A DNA stretch of 64,000 bases from Vibrio sp. 10N.261.45.E2. GTDB taxonomy: Bacteria > Pseudomonadota > Gammaproteobacteria > Enterobacterales > Vibrionaceae. The notes under the pieces were generated by a model that was not told the origin of the DNA, ran no database searches, and saw nothing but the letters and a program-made list of their open reading frames with translations. Location of the stretch: positions 26,448 to 90,447 of the forward strand of contig NZ_MCZZ01000069.1 in the NCBI RefSeq assembly GCF_002875705.1, written 5' to 3'. Made by a program: the position numbers and the translations under genes. Below are positions 10,370 through 21,131 of this stretch, piece after piece. The number at the start of each line of letters is the position of its first letter. The stretch's first letter is position 1.

Positions 10370-10570
10370 TGTCATCCTGCCTCGTAAAAAAATTACATCC
10401 ATTGTTCCTTGTTAAGTACACAATCTAGCGAAAACTGCTGTATCTAGTCAAATAAAGCATTCTAAGTTTGCAATTATTAGTTTTCGAAATGCGGGAGAAG
10501 TAAATTTTCCAATACTTCGGAATCAAAGTGAAATTTAATTACAAGATCAGGCTGTGTCAGGGATAACAGA

Positions 10571-10600
10571 ATAAAAGCCACTTTTTCGAGTGGCTTTTAT
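10571..10600. terminator. Perfect stem-loop terminator of argE
   Basis: ATAAAAGCCACT pairs perfectly with AGTGGCTTTTAT around TTTTCG. It lies just beyond the argE stop (minus strand) and upstream of the ppc promoter region. The T run exists on both strands. Confidence 0.85.
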
Positions 10601-10627
10601 ACGAAAATATTGGAAGAAAAGTAATCG

Positions 10628-11764
10628 CTAGAAACAATATTTACGGATCGATTTACTTAGAACATCAATCGTTGGATCAATAAAATCGAAGCTTAGGAAC
10701 TCATCAGGTTGGTGAGCTTGGTCGATTGAGCCTGGGCCCAGAACTAAGGTTGGGCAAAGTTCTTGAAGGAAAGGCGCTTCCGTACAGTAGTTCACGGTTT
10801 GCGATTCAATCTCACAAACTGATTCCATGCCACCGATAAATGGATGGTCGTGTTGGCACTCGTAACCCGGGATAGGTTCGTGTAGTGGCGTGATCTCAAT
10901 TCTGCCCGGCCATTTCGCTTCCACTTCTTTGAGTGCGCTGCGCAGCATGTTGTCTAGGCCATCTAAGCTGATACCCGGCAAAGGACGCACATCGTAGTGC
11001 AGTTCACAGCAACCACAGATACGGTTAGCGCTGTCGCCACCATGAATATGACCAAGGTTTAGAGTAGGGCTTGGAATTGCAAAACCCGGGTGATGGTACT
11101 CTTTGACTAGCTTGTCGCGCAGCTGCATTAAAGCAAATAGCACTTCATGCATGATCTCGATGGCGTTGACGCCTAATGCCGGGTCTGAAGAGTGACCCGA
11201 TTTACCGGTTACTCGCACTGTATTGGCGACATGACCTTTATGACCACGAATCGGCACTAGGCTGGTTGGCTCACCAATGATGCAGTAATCCGGTTTAAAC
11301 GGTGCATTCTCGGTGAAGTGACGTGCGCCGAGCATGGTGGTCTCTTCGTCACAGGTTGCCAATACATATAGCGGCTTGGTCTGTTTGCTCCAATCCATCT
11401 TCTTTGCCGCTTCATAAACGAAAGCGAAAAAGCCTTTCATATCGGCCGTGCCTAATCCATAGAAGCGATTGTTGTGTTCGGTCAGTGCGTGAGGGTCGAA
11501 GTTCCAACGGCCTTCATCGAATGGCACGGTGTCGCTGTGTCCCGCTAATAGCAAGCCACCTTCACCAGAGCCCATCTTCGCGATCATATTATGCTTGCCG
11601 GGTTCGACTTCCACGACTTCAACGCTAAAGCCCAAGTCTTTAAACCATTGAGCCATTTTTTCGATCACTTTCTCGTTGCCATGATCCCAACTTGGATCGG
11701 TCGAACTAATAGAGTCTGTGGAAATTAGGCCTTTGTAGACCTCAAGAAAACTCGGTAATTGCAT
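10628..11764 (-). CDS. argE: Acetylornithine deacetylase
   Basis: Zn-dependent M20-family hydrolase that removes the acetyl group from N-acetylornithine in the linear arginine pathway. The product is 378 residues. Metal-ligand motifs [10 protein letters not shown] (His and the following Asp), [11 protein letters not shown] (bridging Asp) and [11 protein letters not shown] (catalytic and ligand Glu) are intact, with a later HQPDEF carrying the last ligand His. Divergent from argCBG with about 150 bp between, the usual gammaproteobacterial arrangement that lets one ArgR-controlled region serve both. Confidence 0.96.
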   Translation of the reverse strand: MQLPSFLEVYKGLISTDSISSTDPSWDHGNEKVIEKMAQWFKDLGFSVEVVEVEPGKHNMIAKMGSGEGGLLLAGHSDTVPFDEGRWNFDPHALTEHNNRFYGLGTADMKGFFAFVYEAAKKMDWSKQTKPLYVLATCDEETTMLGARHFTENAPFKPDYCIIGEPTSLVPIRGHKGHVANTVRVTGKSGHSSDPALGVNAIEIMHEVLFALMQLRDKLVKEYHHPGFAIPSPTLNLGHIHGGDSANRICGCCELHYDVRPLPGISLDGLDNMLRSALKEVEAKWPGRIEITPLHEPIPGYECQHDHPFIGGMESVCEIESQTVNYCTEAPFLQELCPTLVLGPGSIDQAHQPDEFLSFDFIDPTIDVLSKSIRKYCF

Positions 11765-11830
11765 ATTATCTTCACTTCTACTATTGACAGGAAAACTATA
11801 AGTCGGTAAAACACATATTAAATCATATTT

Positions 11831-11848
11831 AATGCATAAGAAATCAAA
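11831..11848. promoter_or_regulatory. Candidate ArgR box in argE-argC intergenic
   Basis: The core TGCATAAGAAATCA (11833-11846) matches the ARG box core TGAAT-N4-ATTCA at 8 of the 10 specified positions. A further TGAAT half-site starts at 11868. Placement between the divergent argE and argC genes agrees with ArgR control, but the match is by eye. Confidence 0.5.
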
Positions 11849-11918
11849 TAAAGCTAAAAATTAAGTATGAATAGTCAAATTTTGAAATGTAACTTACCTC
11901 AAGAATGGATGTGTTGAG

Positions 11919-12923
11919 ATGTTGAAAACCACGATCATTGGCGCAAGCGGCTACACAGGAGCAGAACTGGCTCTAATGATAAACAGACACCCTGAGCTCA
12001 CGCTATCAGGTTTATATGTCTCAGCCAATAGTGTAGACGCAGGTAAACCTATTGCGGCATTGCACGGTAAGTTAGCTGGCTTGATTGATATGCCAGTGCA
12101 ACCACTAACGAATCCAGAAGAAGTGGCTAAACAGTCTGATGTGATTTTCTTAGCGACTGCGCACGAGGTAAGTCACGACCTAGCGCCAATCTTTCTAGAG
12201 AACGATTGCCAAGTCTTCGACCTATCGGGTGCCTTCAGAGTTAAAGGCGAGAACTTCTACCAAGAGTTCTACGGTTTTGAACACCAACACGAACAATGGC
12301 TAGACAAAGCCGCTTACGGTTTAGCGGAATGGAACGAACAAGAAATTAAAGAAGCTCAACTTGTCGCAGTTGCGGGTTGTTACCCAACCGCATCTCAACT
12401 GGCGATTAAGCCTTTGGTTGAAGCAAAGTTATTGGATGAGAACCAATGGCCAGTGATTAATGCAACCAGCGGTGTTACTGGTGCCGGTCGTAAGGCGACT
12501 ATGGTTAACAGCTTCTGCGAAGTAAGTCTGCAAGCTTACGGCGTCTTTAATCACCGTCATCAACCTGAAATGGCTGCACATTTAGGATGTGATGTGATTT
12601 TCACTCCGCACCTCGGCAACTTTAAGCGCGGTATTTTGGCGACCATCACCATGAAACTGGCTGAAGGCGTGACAGAACAACAGATACAAGATGCCTTTGA
12701 GCAAGCCTACCAAGGCAAGCCTGCGGTGAGATTACTCGAAGAGACATTACCAAGAATTCAAGATGTAGAACAGACACCTTTCTGCGACTTAGGTTGGAAG
12801 GTTCAAGGGCAACACATCATCGTTGTTTCAGCGATTGATAACTTATTAAAGGGTGCATCTAGCCAAGCGATGCAGTGTTTAAATTTACGTTATGGTTTTG
12901 CGCCATTAACTGCGTTAGTGTAA
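11919..12923 (+). CDS. argC: N-acetyl-gamma-glutamyl-phosphate reductase
   Basis: NADPH-dependent reduction of N-acetylglutamyl phosphate to the semialdehyde, third step of arginine synthesis. The 334 residues match the family. The N-terminal Rossmann motif [12 protein letters not shown] (about 6-17) and the active-site stretch [14 protein letters not shown], whose Cys is the nucleophile, are present, followed by HRHQPEM. First gene of argCBG; 12 bp separate it from argB. Confidence 0.97.
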   Translation: MLKTTIIGASGYTGAELALMINRHPELTLSGLYVSANSVDAGKPIAALHGKLAGLIDMPVQPLTNPEEVAKQSDVIFLATAHEVSHDLAPIFLENDCQVFDLSGAFRVKGENFYQEFYGFEHQHEQWLDKAAYGLAEWNEQEIKEAQLVAVAGCYPTASQLAIKPLVEAKLLDENQWPVINATSGVTGAGRKATMVNSFCEVSLQAYGVFNHRHQPEMAAHLGCDVIFTPHLGNFKRGILATITMKLAEGVTEQQIQDAFEQAYQGKPAVRLLEETLPRIQDVEQTPFCDLGWKVQGQHIIVVSAIDNLLKGASSQAMQCLNLRYGFAPLTALV

Positions 12924-12935
12924 GGAAATCTAGAT

Positions 12936-13724
12936 ATGAGCCTTAATAATCAACCATTAATCATAAAGTTAGGTGGCGCTGCGCTATCTTGTGGTGAAAC
13001 ACTTAGCAAGTTATTTGGTGCTATCTCTGCTTACCAACAGCAAGCACAACGACCAATCGTGATTGTTCACGGCGGTGGTTACCTTGTTGATGATTTGATG
13101 AATAAGTTGAACCTCGAAACCGTTAAGAAAGAAGGGCTACGTGTTACTCCTTACGATCAGATCCCAGTGATCGCTGGCGCACTAGCGGGTACGGCGAATA
13201 AATTACTTCAAGGTCAGGCGATTAAAGACGGTATCAATGCCGTTGGTTTGAGCCTAGCGGATGGTGGTTTATGCAAAGTGAGCGAACTGAACCCTGAACT
13301 AGGTGCAGTAGGAAAAGCGGAGCCGGGCGACTCAACTGTGCTGCAAGCAATTCTTAATGCGGGTGCACTGCCAATCATAAGTTCTATTGGCCTAACTGAG
13401 CAAGGCCAACTGATGAACGTCAATGCCGACCAAGCTGCGGTTGCCGTTGCTGGCGCACTTGATGCTGAACTGGTACTTCTTTCTGATGTAAGTGGTGTGT
13501 TGGATGGCAAAGGCCACCTCATTTCAAGCCTTAATCAACAACAAGCCGATGACCTTATTGCAGGCAAAGTGATTACTGACGGCATGATCGTTAAGGTTCA
13601 AGCCGCACTAGAAGCCGCTAACGACCTCGGACGACCAATCGAAGTTGCTACTTGGCGATACCCAGAAAAGCTAACACAACTGTTTTCAGGTAAAAGCATA
13701 GGAACACAGTTTTTACCTCAGTAG
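12936..13724 (+). CDS. argB: Acetylglutamate kinase
   Basis: Phosphorylates N-acetylglutamate, second step of arginine synthesis. It has 262 residues, the short feedback-insensitive (E. coli-like) type without the N-terminal helix of arginine-sensitive kinases. IIKLGGAAL near the N terminus and IVHGGG (about 43-48) are the phosphate-binding loops, and [13 protein letters not shown] is the conserved C-lobe motif. It follows argC by 12 bp and precedes argG by about 110 bp. Confidence 0.96.
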   Translation: MSLNNQPLIIKLGGAALSCGETLSKLFGAISAYQQQAQRPIVIVHGGGYLVDDLMNKLNLETVKKEGLRVTPYDQIPVIAGALAGTANKLLQGQAIKDGINAVGLSLADGGLCKVSELNPELGAVGKAEPGDSTVLQAILNAGALPIISSIGLTEQGQLMNVNADQAAVAVAGALDAELVLLSDVSGVLDGKGHLISSLNQQQADDLIAGKVITDGMIVKVQAALEAANDLGRPIEVATWRYPEKLTQLFSGKSIGTQFLPQ

Positions 13725-13837
13725 TTCTCACAACGAGTTACTACTTAAAGAATTTAGACAAACTAAATAAACATATAATTATGAAGTTATTTCCAACGCT
13801 GACCGCCATGTGCAGTATGGAAACTAGGAGAAAGAAA

Positions 13838-15049
13838 ATGAGCAAAGTTAACGTAAAGAAAGTTGTAGTAGCCTACTCTGGCGGTCTAGACACATCAGTA
13901 ATCATCCCATGGTTGAAAGAGAACTATGACTGTGAAGTGGTTGCGTTTGTCGCGGATGTTGGTCAAGGCGACGAAGAATTGATTGGTATCGAAGAGAAAG
14001 CGAAAGCTTCTGGTGCTTCTGAGTGTTACATCGCTGACCTTAAAGAAGAGATGGTGGCAGATTACATCTACCCAACGCTAAAAACAGGCGCTTACTACGA
14101 AGGCAAATACCTACTAGGTACTTCTATGGCTCGTCCAATCATCGCGAAAGCGCAGGTTGAAGTTGCACGTAAAGTAGGTGCAGACGCATTGTGCCATGGC
14201 TGTACTGGTAAGGGTAATGACCAAGTTCGTTTTGAAGGTGCATTCGCAGCACTAGCACCAGACCTACACGTAATTGCACCATGGCGTGAGTGGGATCTAG
14301 TAAGCCGTGAAGAGTGTCTAGATTACCTAGCAGAGCGTAACATCCCTTGTACGGCTTCTCTAACTAAGATCTACTCGCGTGACGCAAACGCATGGCACAT
14401 CTCGACAGAAGGTGGTGTTCTAGAAGATACATGGAACGCGCCAAACGAAGATTGCTGGGCTTGGACGGTAGACCCAGAGCAAGCGCCAAACGAATCTGAA
14501 ACAGTGACGCTTAAAGTTGAAAAAGGCGAAGTGGTTGCGGTTGATGGCGAAACAATGACGCCATACAACGCACTGGTTTACCTGAACGAGAAGGGTGCTA
14601 AGCACGGTGTTGGTCGTATCGATATCGTAGAAAACCGTCTTGTAGGCATGAAGTCTCGTGGTTGTTACGAAACTCCGGGCGGCACAATCATGATGGAAGC
14701 ACTACGCGCTGTAGAGCAACTGGTTCTTGATAAAGCTGCATTCGAATTCCGTGAAGAGCTAGGTGTTAAAGCTTCTCACCTTGTATACGATGGTCGTTGG
14801 TTCACTCCGCTATGTAAGTCAATCCTTGCAGCGACAGAAGAGCTAGCACAAGACGTGAATGGTGAAGTCGTTATCAAGCTTTACAAAGGCCATGCAACGG
14901 TAACTCAGAAGCGTTCTGACAACAGCCTATACTCTGAAGAGTTCGCAACCTTTGGTGAAGATGAAGTTTACGACCAAAGCCACGCTGAAGGCTTCATCCG
15001 CCTTTACTCGCTATCAAGCCGTATCCGTGCTCTGAATAGCCAAAAGTAA
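13838..15049 (+). CDS. argG: Argininosuccinate synthase
   Basis: ATP-dependent condensation of citrulline and aspartate. The product is 403 residues. The ATP pyrophosphatase P-loop [13 protein letters not shown] is at about 7-19, and [14 protein letters not shown] and the later [11 protein letters not shown] are family motifs. I chose the ATG at 13838 because an AGGAG site is placed 9 nt before it. An in-frame ATG at 13781 would add 19 residues not seen in the family. A strong terminator follows, so argH is not simply read through. Confidence 0.97.
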   Translation: MSKVNVKKVVVAYSGGLDTSVIIPWLKENYDCEVVAFVADVGQGDEELIGIEEKAKASGASECYIADLKEEMVADYIYPTLKTGAYYEGKYLLGTSMARPIIAKAQVEVARKVGADALCHGCTGKGNDQVRFEGAFAALAPDLHVIAPWREWDLVSREECLDYLAERNIPCTASLTKIYSRDANAWHISTEGGVLEDTWNAPNEDCWAWTVDPEQAPNESETVTLKVEKGEVVAVDGETMTPYNALVYLNEKGAKHGVGRIDIVENRLVGMKSRGCYETPGGTIMMEALRAVEQLVLDKAAFEFREELGVKASHLVYDGRWFTPLCKSILAATEELAQDVNGEVVIKLYKGHATVTQKRSDNSLYSEEFATFGEDEVYDQSHAEGFIRLYSLSSRIRALNSQK

Positions 15050-15116
15050 TCCTAACAATGAGTTAGTGAGCGAACCTTTGATGAAAGCTTAAAGGTCAGT
15101 AAACAGACATTATTAT

Positions 15117-15158
15117 GCAAAGCCCATTCACTATTGATTAGTGAGTGGGCTTTTTAGT
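15117..15158 (+). terminator. Rho-independent terminator of argCBG
   Basis: AGCCCATTCACT pairs with AGTGAGTGGGCT (12 bp, one G-T pair) and a T5 run follows. It separates argG from argH. Confidence 0.9.
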
Positions 15159-15251
15159 TTCTATTCGCCTAATAAATCAGCTTCGGTTTTTACTATCGAA
15201 TGGCATATAATTCGCGCTCCACGCTGAAAATAAGCAATGGATTCAACTTTT

Positions 15252-15290
15252 GGTGAATAAATATGTGAAAATAATGAATTAATACTTTAT
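15252..15290 (+). promoter_or_regulatory. Tandem ArgR-like boxes before argH
   Basis: Two TGAAT half-sites start at 15254 and 15275, exactly 21 bp apart. That is the spacing of two 18-bp ARG boxes separated by 3 bp, the classic architecture. The second halves are degenerate. The rest of the 347-bp argG-argH gap holds the argG terminator and AT-rich DNA that presumably includes the argH promoter. Confidence 0.55.
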
Positions 15291-15336
15291 TTTCATTTTG
15301 AATTGCCGTAAGTTTAAACCATCAGAAAAATACTGA

Positions 15337-17271
<1,935 letters not shown>

Positions 17272-17294
17272 GGTATTGATTTTATAGCCCCTAA

Positions 17295-17322
17295 AAAAAA
17301 GATCAAAAATCTGATCTTTTTT
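17295..17322 (+). terminator. AT-rich hairpin after argH, possible terminator
   Basis: AAAAAAGATCA (17295-17305) pairs with TGATCTTTTTT (17312-17322). The T6 run is inside the 3' arm, so termination efficiency is uncertain. A second, stronger hairpin follows at 17387. Confidence 0.55.
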
Positions 17323-17386
17323 GGGAACAAATTAAGAAAAGCCAGGTCTATTAAAGTACCACTGCTTTTTCTTAGAATTTTCTAAG

Positions 17387-17421
17387 AAAGCCCTAGAATC
17401 GATTGGTTCTGGGGCTTTTTT
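17387..17421 (+). terminator. Rho-independent terminator downstream of argH
   Basis: AAGCCC-T-AGAA pairs with TTCT-G-GGGCTT around TCGATTGG, followed by T6. It ends the argH transcript before the convergent small gene. Confidence 0.75.
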
Positions 17422-17513
17422 CTATCTGCTGTTTGGAAAATGATGATGGCTTGCTAAGCCGGGTCATTTAATTAGGCATCTAGTCTATATCGCTTCTCCA
17501 ACAAAGCTCTCGG

Positions 17514-17762
17514 TTAACGCTTTTTGTTCCTTAAAGGCAGCACCACAAACTTCATTATCCAATGCAATGATAGCAAACCACTGAACGCGAAAGCAGCCAT
17601 CATCAAAGCGATCGCATTGATGGTTTTTGGGTCTTCTCGGAAAAATAACCACCACGCTCCCCAACTCAAAATCGACAATATCATCAGCTGATTCATGCAA
17701 CGCTGGCAACGACCGAGTTTGTTACGGATTTTTTCACTTTTATTGCAATGAATGCATGTCAT
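17514..17762 (-). CDS. Small membrane protein with two CxxC pairs (DUF3624-like)
   Basis: 82-residue protein without a known function. The N terminus has CIHC (3-6) and CQRC (19-22), which together could bind one zinc, followed by two hydrophobic segments (about 25-41 and 49-74), so it is likely an inner-membrane protein with a short zinc-ribbon-like head. It resembles the DUF3624 family that I recall as common in vibrios next to argH; that assignment is from memory of the pattern. It is convergent with argH and divergent from the RidA gene. An overlapping frame at 17485-17709 looks like a shadow. Confidence 0.65.
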   Translation of the reverse strand: MTCIHCNKSEKIRNKLGRCQRCMNQLMILSILSWGAWWLFFREDPKTINAIALMMAAFAFSGLLSLHWIMKFVVLPLRNKKR

Positions 17763-17849
17763 CTTGGGTTTGATTCGCGTTATGCTTGTTGCCCTGATAA
17801 TAACACGTCACAAGATATTGGATCACGGTGACACAGAGAGAGAAAGTCG

Positions 17850-18197
17850 ATGATTGAGCGCCAAGAAACCAAACAACGCATGAGCCGTATTGTTAAACAC
17901 AACGGCACTATCTACCTATGTGGCCAAGTGTGTGCTGATGCAACCAAAGACATCACTGAGCAGACACAGACGATGTTGGATAAAGTAGAAGTCCTACTTG
18001 AGCAAGCAGGCAGTGATAAAGAGCACATGCTGTCAGCAACGATTTACTTGAAAGACATGAAAGACTTCCAAGAAATGAACGCAGTATGGGATGCATGGGT
18101 TCCTGAAGGTCACGCTCCAGCTCGCGCATGTGTGACTGGCGACATGGCCCGCGAAGCGCTACTTGTTGAGATCTCTGTGATTGCAGCTGAGAAGTAA
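17850..18197 (+). CDS. RidA/YjgF-YER057c-UK114 family protein (YoaB-like)
   Basis: 115-residue single-domain protein of the Rid superfamily. Founding members hydrolyse reactive enamine/imine intermediates, and many other subgroups have unknown substrates. The segments [28 protein letters not shown] and GHAPARACV, with the conserved Arg, are visible; VEISVIAA closes the barrel. The ATG at 17850 gives an N terminus of the same length as E. coli YoaB. A later ATG at 17880 is possible. Single gene downstream of its own promoter. The YoaB-like subgroup is less well understood than RidA itself. Confidence 0.85.
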   Translation: MIERQETKQRMSRIVKHNGTIYLCGQVCADATKDITEQTQTMLDKVEVLLEQAGSDKEHMLSATIYLKDMKDFQEMNAVWDAWVPEGHAPARACVTGDMAREALLVEISVIAAEK

Positions 18198-18228
18198 TTC
18201 TCTAGTATTTAGCGATAAGTAACGGCTT

Positions 18229-18269
18229 TAAGAGATTCCAGATACCTCATCCCTCGGTTCTGGAATGAC
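18229..18269 (-). repeat. REP-like palindromic element, copy 1 (minus orientation)
   Basis: Read on the minus strand it begins GTCATTCCAGA and ends TCTGGAATCTCTTA, with inverted termini ATTCCAGA/TCTGGAAT. It is about 41 bp long. It shares its ends with the copy at 18377-18420, which lies in opposite orientation. It sits in the 309-bp gap between the convergent RidA and flavoprotein genes; the DNA between the copies shows no gene. Confidence 0.7.
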
Positions 18270-18376
18270 GAGCTTAGTTTTGGTTTAGCTGATGCGTCAC
18301 TTTGATTCAGTTTAGACGCGTTTTGAAAAGCACCGCAATTCTGGTTAGCTTCGCCTAGACGTGTATGAAAATTACT

Positions 18377-18420
18377 GTCATTCCCGAGAGCGGCGAAGGA
18401 GCGTAATCGGGAATCTATTA
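18377..18420 (+). repeat. REP-like palindromic element, copy 2
   Basis: Begins GTCATTCCCGA and ends TCGGGAATCTATTA; the arms ATTCCCGA and TCGGGAAT can pair. The ends match copy 1 in inverted orientation. Elements of this kind are widely dispersed in Vibrio intergenic regions. Confidence 0.75.
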
Positions 18421-18440
18421 TTTACTCGTTGCCAAAAACA

Positions 18441-18468
18441 AAAAGGAAAGCCAATGGCTTTCCTTTTT
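18441..18468. terminator. Bidirectional terminator between RidA gene and flavoprotein gene
   Basis: AAAAAGGAAAGCC pairs with GGCTTTCCTTTTT around AT, with T runs on both strands. It serves two convergent genes. Confidence 0.9.
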
Positions 18469-18506
18469 AGTATCTAATCTATGTGTTCTATCTCAATCCA
18501 CCGAGA

Positions 18507-19973
18507 TTAACAGCCAGGACCACAATCCAGACAGTGTTTCACCATCTCTGGACCTAGGTGTAGTTTCGCATTGAGGTCACGTAGCGCTGTTCGAACACCT
18601 TCTTCAATTACTGGGTGGTAAAACGGCATGTCTAGCATCTCAGAAACCGTCATCTTGTTCTGGTGTGCCCATGCTAACAAGTGAGCCAAGTGTTCGGCGT
18701 TTGGTCCCATCATTTCAGCACCAAGGAAGCGACCTGTACCTTGCTCACCGTAAACATGCAGAATACCTTTGTTGCGTAGCATTACTCGTGAGCGGCCTTG
18801 GTTCTCGAAAGAAACTTCACCCGTTGCGAAACAACCACATGTACCTAAGCGAGTAGTGATCTCTTTGTAAGTCTCACCCACCATCGCGATTTGCGGGTCA
18901 GAGAAAACCGCTGAGATTTTAGAGCGGCGTAGGCCTGCACGAATCTCAGGGAAGCGACCTGCGTTGTCGCCGGCAATGCGCGCTTGGTCTGCCGCTTCGT
19001 GTAGCAGGGGCAGTTGGTTGCTGGCATCACCTGCAATGAATACTGATGGCAATGATGTTTGTAGTGTGTAGTGGTCAGCGATTGGAACTCCACGCTCATC
19101 AAGCTCAAGAGAGGTATTCTCTAGGCCAAGTTTATCTGTATTGGGACGACGACCTGTTGCTGCCAGCACGTACTCAACGACGTTGGTTTCTAGCTCACCT
19201 TGCTTATTGATGAATTGGATCTCGACGCGAGCCTCACCTGATTCAGTGGTAATACGCTTCATGCTTTCGATTTTCACGTCGGCATCTAGATAGAACTCTT
19301 CATTGAAGGCTTTATCAGCGTAAGCCATGATCTCAGGGTCAGTTACTGGGCCAACTTGACCACCTAAACCGAACAGTTTTGTCTTCACACCTAAGCGGTG
19401 CAGCGACTGGCCAAGCTCAAGGCCAATAACACCTGGGCCAAATACGGCAACTGATTCTGGTAAGTCATCCCAGTTGAACACGTCATCGTTAATGATTAGG
19501 CGATCACCAAGCTCGTTCCAAACTGCAGGATATGCAGGGCGCGAACCGGTTGCGATAACAATACGCTTAGCCGTCACAACCGTGTGGTCATCAACTTGCA
19601 GCGTGTTGTCGTCTAAGAATTTTGCGTAGCCAGAAATCTTGTCTTGCTCTGGGATTTCATCCACGCCTTCTAAAACAAAACCAACAAAACGGTCACGTTC
19701 AAACTTTACTCTGTCCATCACTTCACGGCCGTTAATCACGATATCACCTTGTGGGTGAACGCCAAAAGCCGGAGCTTTCTCGATTTGGTGTACGCTTTCT
19801 GCGGCTGCAATAAGCAGTTTAGATGGCATACAACCAACGCGAGCACAGGTAGTACCGTAAGGGCCGCCTTCAATCATCACGACACTGTCAGTGTGTGCTT
19901 TTGCAGCGCGGTAAGAACCTAGACCTGCCGTACCGCCCCCGATAACTGCTACATCTACATTGACTTGTTTCAT
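18507..19973 (-). CDS. Dihydrolipoamide-dehydrogenase-like disulfide reductase with Cys-rich C-tail
   Basis: Class I pyridine nucleotide-disulfide oxidoreductase, 488 residues. It has the N-terminal FAD motif IGGGTAGLGS, the redox pair C43/C48 in GTTCARVGCMPSK, an NAD(P) motif VFGPGVIGLELG, FIAGDAS, and the dimerisation-domain YHPVIEEG. It differs from the Lpd of pyruvate dehydrogenase and lies far from any 2-oxoacid dehydrogenase gene. The extreme C terminus HCLDCGPGC holds three cysteines (C481, C484, C488). It lies downstream of the Prx-Grx gene on the same strand, next to oxyR, so I infer a thiol-peroxide defence role. The ATG at 19973 was chosen because family homology starts there; a frame extension to 20021 is unlikely. 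Confidence 0.85.
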   Translation of the reverse strand: MKQVNVDVAVIGGGTAGLGSYRAAKAHTDSVVMIEGGPYGTTCARVGCMPSKLLIAAAESVHQIEKAPAFGVHPQGDIVINGREVMDRVKFERDRFVGFVLEGVDEIPEQDKISGYAKFLDDNTLQVDDHTVVTAKRIVIATGSRPAYPAVWNELGDRLIINDDVFNWDDLPESVAVFGPGVIGLELGQSLHRLGVKTKLFGLGGQVGPVTDPEIMAYADKAFNEEFYLDADVKIESMKRITTESGEARVEIQFINKQGELETNVVEYVLAATGRRPNTDKLGLENTSLELDERGVPIADHYTLQTSLPSVFIAGDASNQLPLLHEAADQARIAGDNAGRFPEIRAGLRRSKISAVFSDPQIAMVGETYKEITTRLGTCGCFATGEVSFENQGRSRVMLRNKGILHVYGEQGTGRFLGAEMMGPNAEHLAHLLAWAHQNKMTVSEMLDMPFYHPVIEEGVRTALRDLNAKLHLGPEMVKHCLDCGPGC

Positions 19974-20125
19974 AATAATTTTCTCGCAATGGCTGAATTT
20001 AGTTTGAACGAACCCCTCCAACTCATGTGATATTTTTGTGAGTCAGGATAGCGGGTCAGTTTTGTGATTCTGTTTTATTAGGTTTAGCTTGTGACTGTGG
20101 TTAATGCGAGCCACAAGCTTGATTC

Positions 20126-20166
20126 AACCCGATAGGGTTAGCTAACTCACAAGTGAGTGAGTTAGC
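20126..20166. other. Two intercistronic hairpins between Prx-Grx and flavoprotein genes
   Basis: AACCC-GATA-GGGTT (20126-20139) and GCTAACTCAC (20141-20150) pairing perfectly with GTGAGTTAGC (20157-20166) lie 14 nt beyond the Prx-Grx stop. No T run follows on the minus strand, so they look more like mRNA-stabilising or processing structures than a full terminator. Confidence 0.6.
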
Positions 20167-20179
20167 CATTTGGCAGTGA

Positions 20180-20908
20180 TTAGCCCAGGAAAGCTTCTAG
20201 CTCTTCGCTACCACCGATGTGTTTGCCACCGATGAATACTTGAGGAACGGTAGTGCGACCAGAGATTGCACGTAGGCTCACTGTTGTTGCATCTTTACCT
20301 AGTACTACTTCTTCGTAGTTTAGACCTTTGTCGATTAGGTTCTGTTTCGCTTTCATACAGAAAGGACAGCCTGGCTTAGTGAATACTGTGATTGACTCTT
20401 GCTCTTTGTGCTCAGGAGCAAGGTAGTTAAGCATAGTATCAGCATCAGAAACCTTGAACGGGTCGCCTGGTACGTCTTCTTCGATGAACATTTTCTCTAC
20501 CACGCCGTTTTTAACCAGCATGCTGTAGCGCCATGAACGTTTGCCGAAGCCAATGTCGTTTTTCTCAACTAGCATGCCCATGCCGTCTGTGAAATCACCG
20601 TTACCATCTGGGATGAATGTGATGTGTTCCGCTTCTTGGTCAGCTTTCCATGCGTTCATTACGAACGTGTCGTTTACAGAAACACACAGAATGTCATCAA
20701 CACCGTTCTCTTTGAACACAGAGTGTAGCTCGTTGTAACGAGGTAGGTGGCTTGAAGAACATGTTGGCGTAAACGCGCCTGGTAGGCTGAATACGATAAC
20801 TGTCTTGTCTTTGAAAAGCTCTTCTGTCGTTACGTTAACCCATGCATCGCCTTGGCGAGTTGGGAATGTTACTTGAGGGATTGATTGACCTTCTTTAGAT
20901 GCAAACAT
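20180..20908 (-). CDS. Peroxiredoxin-glutaredoxin hybrid (PGdx)
   Basis: Peroxidase that carries its own glutaredoxin reductant, so glutathione can drive peroxide reduction. Residues 1 to about 165 are a Prx5-type peroxiredoxin with peroxidatic C50 in PGAFTPTC; residues from about 172 to 242 are a glutaredoxin with active site CPFC (181-184), the cis-proline motif TTVPQVFI and GGSEEL. The length of 242 matches the Haemophilus hybrid enzyme. Called prxA in V. cholerae, to my recollection. Divergent from oxyR with an OxyR-like site between, so induction by peroxide is expected. Confidence 0.95.
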   Translation of the reverse strand: MFASKEGQSIPQVTFPTRQGDAWVNVTTEELFKDKTVIVFSLPGAFTPTCSSSHLPRYNELHSVFKENGVDDILCVSVNDTFVMNAWKADQEAEHITFIPDGNGDFTDGMGMLVEKNDIGFGKRSWRYSMLVKNGVVEKMFIEEDVPGDPFKVSDADTMLNYLAPEHKEQESITVFTKPGCPFCMKAKQNLIDKGLNYEEVVLGKDATTVSLRAISGRTTVPQVFIGGKHIGGSEELEAFLG

Positions 20909-21011
20909 ATTGATTTCCTTAAATAGTATTTTTAATTTTATTCTATTAGAGCTTAACGTTTTTCGTCGCTCTGTTTCGTTTTGTTGAGCCCATTATTAGA
21001 TAAATCCTTTG

Positions 21012-21057
21012 ATAGCTCTAATCGTTTGATGTTATGGTTTTGATAGGTAAATTCTAT
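21012..21057. promoter_or_regulatory. Putative OxyR binding site between Prx-Grx gene and oxyR
   Basis: ATAGCTCTAATCGTT at 21012-21026 fits the OxyR half-element ATAGnTnnnAnCTAT closely; 22 bp further on ATGGTTTTGATAGGT (21034-21048) fits the same frame. ATAG...CTAT at 21043-21057 is an overlapping third match. A spacing of 22 bp is what a tetramer-bound OxyR site needs. The location between divergent target and regulator is typical. Confidence 0.6.
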
Positions 21058-21131
21058 CAAGAGCATTTTTCTTTTAAATGTTTCGATTAGAACCCCTTGT
21101 TCTTATTAAAACCTGAGGTAAGAGACTGATC

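Noticed and set aside
8095..10415. Open frames of 112-151 codons antisense to ppc (8095-8433, 9037-9492, 10014-10415)
   Set aside because: They lie wholly opposite a highly conserved enzyme gene, have no ribosome sites and no recognisable motifs; they follow from codon bias in ppc.
17485..17709. 74-codon frame overlapping the small membrane protein gene on the same strand
   Set aside because: The other frame (17514-17762) has CxxC pairs and two membrane helices, whereas this one lacks any coherent pattern.
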